The position numbers and the translations under genes were made by a program. Under the pieces are notes generated by a model. The model did not search any database. It had not been told where the DNA came from and saw only the letters and a program-made list of their open reading frames with translations. Positions 25,905 to 36,610 of a stretch of 64,000 bases of DNA are shown in pieces. The number at the start of each line of letters is the position of its first letter. The first letter of the stretch is position 1. Source of the stretch: Epinephelus fuscoguttatus (Eukaryota > Chordata > Actinopteri > Perciformes > Serranidae); NCBI RefSeq assembly GCF_011397635.1, contig NC_064754.1, positions 28,996,543-29,060,542 on the forward strand. The letters run 5' to 3'.

Positions 25905-27995
25905 CAGCTCTAAATGCAGATTTACAAAGAGTAAGTTTTATTTATTTTCAGTTGTTAAAACGTTGGCTGACCTAACAGTTATTTACTCTTGATTTTGGGA
26001 GAACGTTTAAAATGGGTGATTTACTGTTGAACAGATTATAAAATGAATCCTTCAAAATAAAAGCAGCAGATATCCTGACTTTTAGTCTCTACTGTGGATC
26101 AACCAATAACCTACATTTCCCATTATGCATCTAATAGCTGTTTTGTCAGACCCTTCTTGTCTGTAAAAGGCCCTCGTCTTTCAAATTCCACAAACTCACT
26201 TACTAGTCTCACAAAGCCAGACCCATCTCACACTGCGCCAGCACCAGAGAAAGCCCTGGCTGAATCCGTCATAATACCACAGTAAGGTTAAAAAAAAAAA
26301 AAAAAAAAATCTCTAGATTGTTTGTTTGTGTTTCTTTAAACCAAACACAATCGTTTTGGGTGATGCTAAGCCCAACATGCAGTGATAGTGCCCTTGCAAA
26401 ATAGTGTTGATGGAAGGGAACTTGTTTTGGTGGAACATTTGCACATGGCTTGGTGAGCCCTGCCATGGAAATATTAAATCCCTGCAAAAGAAAATGCCAC
26501 ATGAAACATTAAAAAGACATTTTAGCATGTAGGCTGCTAGCTTGGAGGGTGTTATTGTTTCATGCACAGCGCTAAAACAAGGTGTAGAAATGAGTCTGGC
26601 TACATGAGACTATTTTCATGTAGCAACAGGGATTTTGAAAATGGTAACGTACAAGAAGCGTGTTGCCGAGGGCTGTCCCAAATAGCAGTTTTTGGGAACT
26701 GAAGCTTGAGATATATTCATGACTAATCAACACATGGGGGACAGAGGGGGTAGATGAGAGATGAGGACATCAGCCGATGCATCTAAAATAACGTGACAAT
26801 CAGCAACTTTGTTACCACACAGGTGGCACATTAGCCATGATAGCTAGAAAAGAATAATTTGCAAGATGGCTGAGCTTTTAATTGCAGTTTTCCAGTGATT
26901 GCCAAGCTTGTGGATTTGTGGCATACCAGTTTCCTTTGGAGTATCTGGCGTTTGACTTTTGGGGGTCATCTTCGCAAATTTATGAACTAACTATTCAATA
27001 GCTTGATGGGTTTTTTTTTTATTATTTTTTTTTATATCTTGCTAGCATATCTGTAAGTCTGGCATAGGGTCATATTGTCCCTTTTTTTTGTAGTGCTGGA
27101 CTGCTAACGACTGATAGTCAATGAGAGTAAGTAAGTTTAAATGTTCATGTCTGACAATAACTAAAAGTATTTCTTAATTATTGGCGATTTTTGGGGTAAT
27201 GCATACATATATTAAAATTTTTTTTGAAAACTGACAGTTGCTGCGGCAACAATCAAAGCTCCGAAGCATTTGGATCTGCCCTAGTGTTGACGTTTATCTC
27301 AGCAGTTGATTATAGGCTTATACCCACAGTCTACATCCTGTGAGCCAGATGATTTAGTAGCTTTCCAGCTACATCTGATAACAGACCATGAGATTAGTTG
27401 AAAGCTCAGGAAAAAGCTAATCAGTGGATCTTAAATAACTATTTATTTATTTTTTTGGTCAGACTTCTATTTCTAATATTACTCAGCAGTTGTGTCGGCC
27501 TAATAGAAGCATGCATCTGAAGAGCAGCTACACCAATAGTCCCTTTTTAAGATGAGACAATGCAACAACCAACACACATAGTGAAGCATACAATTTTTTG
27601 CCTAAGGACGACGCAGGCTTTGAACATGTTTATAGTTTCACATTTTATTATTTAGCTGTCAAAAAAATAGTCAACATTTGGTGACCTGATGTCTGCCTAC
27701 TATAAATGAAATGCTGCAAAATACCTTGTAGATTTTGATAATTTACAATTTACCTAAGTGCCGGTAACACATGTTTAACGTTCAGTGACACATTGTAAAG
27801 TCAATAGAAAATAAGTCTTCTGTCTTTTCTTTCTAGATGGGAGCAGTCTCCCTGCAGATGGACTGGACACATGATGGGAATCTACTCAGAGAGTCACCTG
27901 TGAAGATGACCCTTTAACTGACTTGTATTTGAAAGGCTTTGTTTAAAATGTGAATGATTTAGTTTGGATTAATAAATAATAAAGTGCTTACATGT
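25905..27995 (+). other. ubn1 3' UTR with a probable intron and poly(A) signal
   Basis: Twenty-six bases after the stop there is a good donor (AAAGA|GTAAGT, 25931). A good acceptor (TTTCTTTCTAG) precedes 27837, and the following 140 bases end with AATAAA at 27971-27976. A 3' UTR intron of about 1.9 kb is the simplest reading. The stop lies less than 50 bases before the junction, so nonsense-mediated decay would not be triggered. An alternative poly(A) signal (AATAAAAG, 26057) would give a short unspliced UTR. Confidence 0.5.
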
Positions 27996-28364
27996 TGTGT
28001 AGTCATTTGTTTTTAAAGTGTAATTATGCGAACACAAGGTACAGTAACTGAAGCAATTCCAAGTCTTGAGTTTTAGTTTTGAGCTACTACACTCAGGGGA
28101 TTCATTTTTAAAAATGTGTTTTTCACATTTAACCACAGCAGTGCACAGTCATGGTGGCTTGACTGCCTTTTCAAACAAAACGCTTAAAGGCTTTGTGACT
28201 GCCATGTTTGTCCACCTATTATTCTCTACTACTGAAGCATTTTCTGTATCAGGGATGTGTTTTGGTTTTGGTGTGACCTTGAGCCAGCAGAACTGAAGTT
28301 CCAGTCACAGTTGTTACCAGTATTTAACATCTTTATATAATCAAATTGTTTGCCACTCTGTTCA

Positions 28365-28900
28365 GCACATAGACTGCATAAAATAATGGCTATAGCTACC
28401 ATGATATCAACCATTGGTTTGTGGAGTGCTGTTTTGAAGCCTCAAGTTTGGCATTTCTGCCGTTGCCATCTTGGTTTTTTTGGGGCCAGAAGTGACCGTA
28501 TTTGAACGAGAGGGTAGAGCTGTGAAGGAGTGAGGGGTAGTCTGACTCAGACTGATGACACCTCAAGCAGCCTGTCCCTTAAAGAGACTGCACCCTTAAT
28601 TATGTGTCATTTTAAGCCAAATGTAAACAGATGAGTTATATAAAAGCTCTCCCCCTGAGCAGTAAAATTAGCTGTAGAGACCAGAGCCATTTTTGTATAC
28701 CAGGCTGTAATCATGTTAATTGATGTTGTAAAGTTGGGCATTTTAACATGGGGGTCTGTTTGGATTGACACATCTGGAGCCAGCTTTAAGATCTTCAAGT
28801 GTCCTTTCGATGAACTGCAGTTTTGGCACATGTGTGTTGGCTTTATTTTTCAGGTTGTCGCCTGGTTTGGCCTCACATCAGTGATTGACCTGCATTTACT
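28365..28900 (+). repeat. Dispersed repeat family, copy 2
   Basis: Homologous in the same orientation to 5990-6480; see the order of shared blocks in that entry. Non-coding. Confidence 0.6.
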
Positions 28901-29578
28901 TTCATTTTGACCATACTTTGTTACTGAATGAGCAAGGCAGTTCAAATCTAAAGCAATACAGTACTGCTGTTGGATACAAGATAGTTCAGCATTTTAATGC
29001 GCAGCAGACCGGCTGTAACCTCAGTGAAAGAAGACCCGGTGCTTTGCAATGTTAAAAGTGTAGACACCACACTTTGGTAGCTCTTCATATTACAGACGGA
29101 TGAGCACATGTACACAAGATGGACCTCGAAACACTTATTGGCAAAGAGTTAAGACAGTTCATAAACATCCTCTGTAAAGAAACAGGCATGGGAGAAAGCA
29201 AACCACAGTCACAGACCTATATCGCTGTTGATTATTACAATTTACAAGACTATGAATTTATTTCTAGAGCAGCTTTCAGTCTTGAAGATATGAAAGTTAG
29301 CTTTTTTTGCATATTACACAGACCAGCTTAATAACACACTGTAAGAAAATGTACCTGGGCAGAAGCTCTCTAAGAGAGAGCCATATTTGCTGCGAGTGAG
29401 ACCCCCCTGTTTTTTGGAGTGCTGACGCTGTACAATCAGACACTAACGCGAAAGTGATCAATTTAAACAAAAGAGAGACAAAACAAGTTTTTTCTCCTGA
29501 CAAAGCCCAGCAGGAGCCGTTCATCCAGACAGCATGGGAAGAAGAAACACGCATCGTGTTGGGTTCTTTGAGTAGGTT
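28901..29578. other. 3' flank of the Ig-domain gene
   Basis: No supported gene. On the minus strand TTTATT-type words near 29257 would read AATAAA and could be the poly(A) signal of the immunoglobulin-domain gene. A 70-codon plus-strand open frame (29119-29331) has no recognised domain. Confidence 0.35.
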
Positions 29579-32500
29579 TTACAGCCAGCTGATCATCTGA
29601 ATAAGTAAGATGGCCAACAGGAAATGTCTATTACAGCTGTTTGTAGTTCCTAGGAAGAGAAAGAGACAAATTAAATCCACCAATACAGGATTCCTTTTAC
29701 CTCAGTTGGTTTTTTTTTGTTTGTTTGTTTGTTTGTTTTTGCTGTAATGAAAGAACAGAGCAATATTTCTCAGAAATTTGGAAAGGATGACAGGTTTAAA
29801 CATTTTTAATTAGAACTCCTCATATAAAAAGTCTGTGGTTTGCAGGTCTCATGGTTGGACTGATTTCTATTTGTTTGAAATTCAGTGCGGAAATGCAATG
29901 ACATTCGTTTTATAATAATGCCAAAAACATAAACCTACCACTGTTGGGAAGGACCTCTACCTCCACTGTAAAGTTTGTATGTCCCAGTGGTCCTTGTGCA
30001 GAGACTATGTATTTGCCAGCATGTTGTCTGCTTGAGTTAGTGGGCAGGGCAACCACCTGCCCATCTCTGAACCAGGTGACCAACGGTTGGGGGTTTCCTT
30101 TCACCTCACAGCTGAGGCTCTCTCCCTCTCTCACCTGCAGCTTTGTAGCACAAACCAGCTGTGGACCAACTGAGAGGAAAGAGAAGTCAGAGTGAGGAAG
30201 AGGAGGAAAAAACACGAGGTGTACATGTTTTTTTTAATCAGGAAAGATGTTAAGACACTCAAGAGAGAGGTAGAGAGGTTGTAAATAAAAATTCTTACTG
30301 GTAAAAACTATACACCTTAAACATACTAAAAATGTTAGCAGTTTCACTCACAGAGAACACTGGCAGTGATACTTTGTGACATCACCACTGGAGGGGGCTG
30401 TGGTCCTTCAGGTCCCAGTTCCAGCTTTGCTTCACACCAGTACTGGGCTCCATCATCTTCTTTACTGGGGGTGATGTCTAAAGTGAATGTCTCATTCACT
30501 GGTTTCTTCTCTGTGATGTTTTCAGAATGAAGTTGACCTAGTGCTGTTTGTCCTTTATAAAAAGTCACAGTGAGGTTTTCAATAGGAGCGACTTCCTCCA
30601 CTGTACACTGCAGAGTGTACTGGTGACCCTCCAACATTGGCCCAGTGTGATTATCAAAGCTGATGGACACATTGTCTGGAGGCTCTGTGGAGACAGATAG
30701 TTGGATAAACCACACAGAAAAAGATGTTCTAACATGTCAGACAGACAGAAATATGAACTCACTGTAGACTGTTAGAGGGAGATCAATGTGGCACTGCCCT
30801 CCCAGTTCAGACAATGCATAGCACTGAGGCTTGATGCTCCACTCCGTCATCCTGTCCACACTCCAGACCAGAAAACGATCCATAGTGACATCAGGAGGTT
30901 CCTAGAGTTACAAAAGGTCACAGATCACAAATTAAGATTAATACAATATTATCATATACATATCACTAACAGTAATCCTGCAGTAAATCCTAAATTTGTG
31001 AAGCTTATAATGTTCCGTTTTTGTTGACACTGTCCGTGCCTATGTGCCAAGTTTGTGTTCAGAGTATCGAGCCTTCTTGGAGTCTCTGGGTGTGGTCTAG
31101 AAGAGCACACCACCTTCATACTACATAGTTTTGCTGCAGTTTTGTACATTTAACACGCATGCATCCAATGTGGAGAGATGCACGAACGATGGGTCGCCAC
31201 AGCACAATGCCCCAAGCAGTTAGGGGTTCTGTGCCTTGCTTAAGGGCACCTCAGGAGTGCCTAGGAGGTGAATCGGCACCTCTCCAGCTACCAGTCCACA
31301 CGTCGTACTTGGTCCCTGCGGGGACTTAAACCGCCAACCTTCCGGTTCCCAAGCCAACTCCCCATGGACTGATTTACTGCTGTCCCAGTAACGCATTTAA
31401 ATGGTCATGGACAATGATGGGAAAACCTGAAGGGCATGACTGTGAGAAACAGTCTGCCTGAACTGAGTTTGAATGCTGCACTTTTATTGGACTTCTGTGT
31501 TAGTCATTAATTGTCTACAACAGACCAGGTTATTCCTAAAATCTGCACCATAGGGTCTAGAACACTTTGGTGAAGAGAGGAACTGTCAGCTGATCACCAT
31601 GTGGTGGTGCGTTGGATCAGTGACGGGGAGGCCGCCACAAAGTCTCTGTAAATCAAAACATATAGTGAGAGTGAACTAGAAACATCTGGCTGAGGTCCCT
31701 GTCCACATCCTTCTGCCTCCAGCGGACCTTTTTTCTGTACCCTTGCAGAGTCCTGGACCATGGCCACAATCAAAGCCTCCATTTTAGAGGTAACTAATTA
31801 CATCAACTTGTTGGGCACCTTTTAGCTGGAGAAGGGATTATTTTGAGCTTGGCCAGCCCAGGAGACTTCTTAAGTAGCACTGAGGTATCAGGAGGCCAGA
31901 CAGACTGCACCATCTGTGAGCATGAAAGCAAAATCCTGAAAGAGATTCTGGCAAACAATCCAGGAAGGCAAGTTCTCCTCCAGCCTGTTCTCAGCAGGGC
32001 AGGAGACCTTCTGACTTAGAGTGTGGATATTGTTGGACAATGGAATAAACATTTCTGACAGTGACAGTTTTTGTGGGCTGGCAGACAGAGGTGGTGGTTT
32101 TGTAATTTGTTCTTAAACATGGTCTCTTGCCATTTCTTTAAGCTGTCGACGATTTTGGCTCCGGGCCTTACCAATAGAAGTCGCAGAATCTTGCCATCTC
32201 TCCAGTTAGAAATTACCCTTTTTCTCCACCTTGGGATGTTAATCAAATGTCATCAACACAACCACTAGCTCACTGTGAATTCTCTGGACAATTACCTGCT
32301 TGATTCACCCATGGGCATAGTCAGACACTACACAAACTTCATACTAGAGAGCTGGCAAGATAAAGTCTGTTTAGTACCTGATCCAAATGATTTGGACAGT
32401 TGGGTTCTGACATGCAGCTCTCCTGGGTAATGTCCAGATAATTTCAGGTTTGCAGTGCATGTGTCAAAGGGGCCTTAAATTCAGGAGGAATGATGCAGAT

Positions 32501-35500
32501 TTCATTCTGGTTGTGGAACAGTGGACCAGTTCTTTACACATTTAGGAATCCTGCAGCCTACATATGCTTTGTGGAGAAGGCTTACAACCATGCCACCCTG
32601 GATGTCTCATGGGAAATGTCACAGAAACATGGGGTGCAGTGGCTGTTTTTATGTGCCATTCTGTCCTTGTATAACTAGAAGGAACGCTGTGTCTGAACAA
32701 AAAGTCCAGCACATCCTCTGTGGGGTTGGGCTTCTCTCTGATTCTGTTTGTGACACTCATAGACAGAACTCAAGGTGCAGCTGAGAGGTTGCAGGTTGCA
32801 GCTCTGCTGGCTTCATTAAGCCATTACCGCCCAGTTTGCATTGGAACAGTTTGGGTCGGTCTGAAGTGGTGCAGTTCAGAGTCAACACCTCTAAGTCTGA
32901 AGTCATTGCACTCTGCTAAACAACAGCAGATTGCTCCCATTAGGAGTGAGTTGCTGCAACAAATGTGGAGGAGTTAAAGTATCTTAGAGTCTTGTTCCCA
33001 AGTGGGACACTGATAGGTAGGGGAGATAAGGGAGTCTCAAGTTATGATAACAGGGTGTTCAAGCTATATATTAGACAGTATTCCCCTACCAGTGAGACTT
33101 CCCAACCAAGAGCGGAAAATTGCTGAATCGTCGATACAGAGCAGTTCGCTGAAACTGGATCTTCATACCTGTGACAGGAGAGTTTACACACTATTAGTTG
33201 TCAGTCATTGGCACAGAAACATCAAAGAAGTATGCTTCTCAAACATGTCACACAGAAACGAAGAGGGAAGGCCTTTTTGTGTGTGTTTACTTGACTTTTA
33301 GTGCCTGCATCTGCACATAAATTGGTAAAATTCCTCTCATTCTTCTGCACTGTACGACTTCCCTCCTTTTCCTTTGATAATTTAAAGGCATCAGCTGCTA
33401 AACAAGTGCAGATTACTGTCAGAGTAGAAGCTGGTTGGTATAAAGGGACAGCGGGAAAAGGTGAACCAGATACCTAAGCTTATCAATCGACAGTCCAGTG
33501 CTCTCAGAGTGGCATGTTTAAATCACCCTTTGCCCAGTGTTACTCAATACACAAGAGCACTTTGGTGCAAACACTGTATCTCATGTCTGTACACGAGGGT
33601 CAATCTCCACTCCAAAGATTCTTTTGAAATGAAGAAAAGGAAAGACACATGAGGAAATGTTATTTGGAATTTGACTGAGCAGACCCTTTAATCACTGAGC
33701 CACCGCACCACCCGAAAAATAACCACCAGCTATTTTTGACATACCTGACCACCAGAGTGGAGGGTGACATCGTCAAGGGGCAGTGGACTTCCTCTGTTGA
33801 CTCACCAGAGTTGCTGATGAAGGGTGGGGTACTGAGAGAAGGAGACTGATGAGATGGGAGGATTGTTTGAGAGGGAGAGGGAGGTGAAATTTGTGATGGA
33901 AGAGGTGGAGCAGGTGTGTAAATGGAAACAGGGGATGAGGTAGCTGAGGTCACAGGGGTGGTCAGAGGGTAGGAAAGACACAATAAATCACTTGAATTTG
34001 TCGACGTATTAATAAACATATCCTGAGGGCTCCCTCCCAATCAAAAAGAAAAAAAAAAAGAAAAACACATAACATGTCATAACAATTCTCTCTTATCTTA
34101 AAGTATAAACACTGAATACAGAATAAACCCTAAAATACAAGAATTCACAATTGTATTATGCTTGCATATCTGCAGTGTCAATTCCAATCACAGAAAAGAA
34201 ATGCTGTATCTCTTCATTTGTTTGTGTTGGTGCTGTAAGCCAAATGAACCCATGAGTCATTTCCCCTGTCTTTACATAATACAGACAGGGGTCAATTGAA
34301 TTTTGCCATCTCGTGAAATAATACTCTTTTTAGCTGATCTGTTGTGAACCATTGTTTCATAGCACACTGAATACACCCAATGTGTTCCTCTGAGGAAGGA
34401 AGGACACCCTGCCCAAGTCAAAGAACTCGCTCCTCTTTTCTATGACCATTGTTCCACTGAATCCTGAGGTTGTTCTGTCGCCTATCAGATGATCTCACTC
34501 ACAGTAGCTCTCTGGTGTGTGTGTCAGCATACCCCCCCTGCCAGAGTTTATAGTTACATTTCCCACATGCCAGTCTGTAAAATGAGTAAAACAAAACAAC
34601 TGCAGGTTATGACAGTCTCGTGTATAGAGCTGAATATCATACGGATGAACGCAGTTGAAACAACTTGTTCATGATTTCACCAGCGTTCAGTGATGGAGGC
34701 AGTCCTCAGTATCACTCACTGTACAGAATGGACACTTTCAGAGGTTTACTTTGTACTGCAATGCTGGATTATTATTATTATTGATGCATCATCGCAGCAT
34801 TTTAATGCTGTAATGTTTAATCTACTTTATGAGGTCAAATTTTTATTTGTTAGCTATGGAGTCAGTTTCATGAGATGGTATATTTTGTTTCACTTTCTTT
34901 GAATATGAAAAGTAACTAGAAACTATAGCTGTCAGACGAATGTACAGTAGTAAAAATTACAATATGTCCCTCTGGAAACTAGACATAAAATAGAAATGCT
35001 CAGGTACAACACCTCAAAATCATACTTAAGTACAGTAAGTGTACTTAGTTACTTTGCACATTCATCATGACACACACATACTGTACATGTATAACAGATG
35101 AAATGTCCTCATAGTGCTGTGTTTCCCTTTGTTATGTTTCTGCCTGTGGTTCCCAGGTAGGTCCCCTCAGTGTTTCTACAATAAATCTGAGAGATCACGA
35201 GGTGATTGCAGATGATTCCAGAAGAAAATACCTTACCACTCAGCAATTTTTAAAGCTCTTTTTCATGTGAAGTCAGTTTTATTTACAAAAATATAAATTT
35301 ACCTGAGAGGGCTCTACCAATGCTACAGCATACCTGTAAGCTACTTTGCTCACAGATCCCACGGCTTTGCTAATCTCCTTGCTTGAGTCTGTTTTTTTTC
35401 TCCTAAAAAGAGTTTTATCTCTTCAGTCTTCGAAAAATGTCTAAAATTACACAATTAAAGAAGTAATTATTGATCACTGGTTGACTGCTCACACCTCTTT

Positions 35501-35711
35501 AACAGTCACAACCTGTGACGAGTGGTCACAAGTACATCCTCCAGCATAATTTACTGTGAGAGATCACAACCCCAGAAAAGCTTTACTATTTTTAAATTAC
35601 AAGTCTGTATCATCTGACTGTTTCCACATCAAGCATTCAGTTGTCACTTCACTCACCTGAGCCGAACAGGCAAAACAGCAGAAGTGAGATTGGTCGTCCA
35701 GATGCACTCAT
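29579..35711 (-). CDS. ICAM/VCAM-like Ig-domain protein, probably GPI-anchored
   Basis: Seven exons join in frame to 398 aa, read from high to low coordinates: 35711-35657, 34033-33745, 33168-33090, 30901-30763, 30684-30352, 30169-29939, 29649-29579. Exon 1 starts [18 protein letters not shown], a signal peptide. Exon 2 encodes a Ser/Thr/Pro-rich mucin-like stalk, then the start of Ig domain 1 ([15 protein letters not shown]). Exon 3 supplies [12 protein letters not shown] to GWEVSL, and exon 4 the rest of domain 1 ([12 protein letters not shown]). Domain 1 therefore has four cysteines, as in ICAM domain 1. Exon 5 is domain 2 (YTLQCTVEE to [14 protein letters not shown]). Exon 6 is domain 3, which lacks the usual second cysteine ([10 protein letters not shown]) but has an extra one in strand A (QLVCATK). 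Exon 7 ([18 protein letters not shown] and a few residues) is a hydrophobic tail with no cytoplasmic part, consistent with a GPI signal. About ten N-glycosylation sites are present. Likely a cell-surface adhesion or immune protein; ligand unknown. Confidence 0.85.
31175..31395 (-). mobile_element. tRNA-derived SINE (intronic)
   Basis: Read on the minus strand, the right part resembles a tRNA gene: a box-A-like AGTAAATCAGTCCATGGGG, then a box-B-like GGCGGTTTAAGTCCCC, followed by a non-tRNA body to about 31175. It lies in intron 3 of the Ig-domain gene, in the same orientation as that gene. Confidence 0.6.
31585..33025 (+). mobile_element. Decayed non-LTR retrotransposon (LINE) in introns of the Ig gene
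   Basis: In broken plus-strand frames I recognise reverse-transcriptase ORF blocks: [47 protein letters not shown] (the DLEKAYDRV region), [14 protein letters not shown] (the CPLSPILFIIFMDR region) and [14 protein letters not shown] residues at the end. Many stops and frameshifts interrupt it, and both ends are truncated. It lies antisense to the immunoglobulin gene and leaves the gene's splice sites intact. The family resembles the common fish LINEs with a long reverse-transcriptase ORF. Confidence 0.75.
33658..33716 (-). mobile_element. SINE head fragment
   Basis: On the minus strand, GGTGGTGCGGTGGCTCAGTG is a box-A-like tRNA-derived SINE head. It lies just downstream of the exon 2 donor of the Ig-domain gene. 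Only about 60 bases are recognisable. Confidence 0.45.
34034..35656 (-). other. Intron 1 of the Ig-domain gene
   Basis: A 1.6-kb intron between the signal-peptide exon and the mucin-like exon. The exon 2 acceptor is the GGGAG preceding 34033 after a long pyrimidine run. A CTCAG 14 bases further on would leave the frame wrong for exon 1, which is why I chose the upstream AG. No other coding sequence was seen. Confidence 0.5.
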
Positions 35712-36064
35712 CCTTCATCAGGTTCCCTGGATCAAAATATTGGCTGCTGATATGACGTCTCTCTCAAACACCAGTGACTGGCTGTGTGATGCTGGCAGAG
35801 GCACAGCTTGAGACTTCTGAGAAAACACACTGGGTACATCAGGTTTTTATGGGAGTGTGGGTGTGTATGCTTTTTTTTTAGCATGTGTGTTCTTCTTGTG
35901 TGTGTCTGAAGCTGCACTGAAGCTGATGATCAGGCGATTCCTTTGCTTGGCCTCTGAAACCCACCATGGGCGTTCTCTGTTAGTAAATCAAGACAGGAAG
36001 GAAGGGAGGGTCAAGAATGATGCAGTGTAGTGCTGCTGCACAGAGGGCAAGAATGAGTATGTGT

Positions 36065-36101
<37 letters not shown>

Positions 36102-36600
36102 GTGTGTGTGGGTGGGTGTGTGGGTGTGTGGGTTTGGGTGTGTGTGTTTTTACACAAAGATGATGCGTTGTCACAGAAAATCCAGCATGATCAATACAAT
36201 GAGCTGTTGTTGATATTTCAGTGTTTCTCACATCCACCACATTGCTACATTGCTGTCTAGTTTAAACCATGTATGTCCATATTTTTCCATTTCATATATC
36301 TCCTGAAGGCTACAGTTGATAACGTCTATGAAAAAAACTTTTTGTCATATTTGCTGAAACAGTCACTATATTCTGAAAGAAGTACACAAGACAGATAGTC
36401 TGTTAACAAAATCATGCCCCTCCTAACCCTAATCAGAGTCGAAGAGTCTCTAACTCTTTCTGATTTTCCAATTTCTTGCCTCAAATGTTTTCAGAACAGC
36501 CCATTCTCTTTCCGAAGTCGAATATTGCCTGTGTCAGTGATTTGTCATCAGGCAACGATGCCAAAAGCCACCTTGCCCAGTTGTATGATACACTACTGGG
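35712..36600. other. 5' flank of the Ig gene with GT repeat and old repeats
   Basis: Upstream of the signal-peptide exon lie a GT-rich microsatellite (about 36065-36150, partly GGGTGTGT) and, at 36320-36400, a dispersed-repeat segment (TTTTTGTCATATTTGCTGAAA) shared with ubn1 intron 6. No additional gene. Confidence 0.45.
36065..36150. repeat. GT-rich microsatellite
   Basis: A (GT)n tract followed by GGGTGGGTGTGTGT-type variants, about 350 bases upstream of the Ig-domain gene start. Confidence 0.9.
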
Positions 36601-36610
36601 CTGCGTCAGT

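Noticed and set aside
29910-30715. Ig-domain gene as a pseudogene interrupted by a LINE
   Set aside because: First suspected because exons 2 and 4 do not join in frame. The 79-base exon at 33090-33168 restores the frame and the missing part of domain 1, so the gene is intact.
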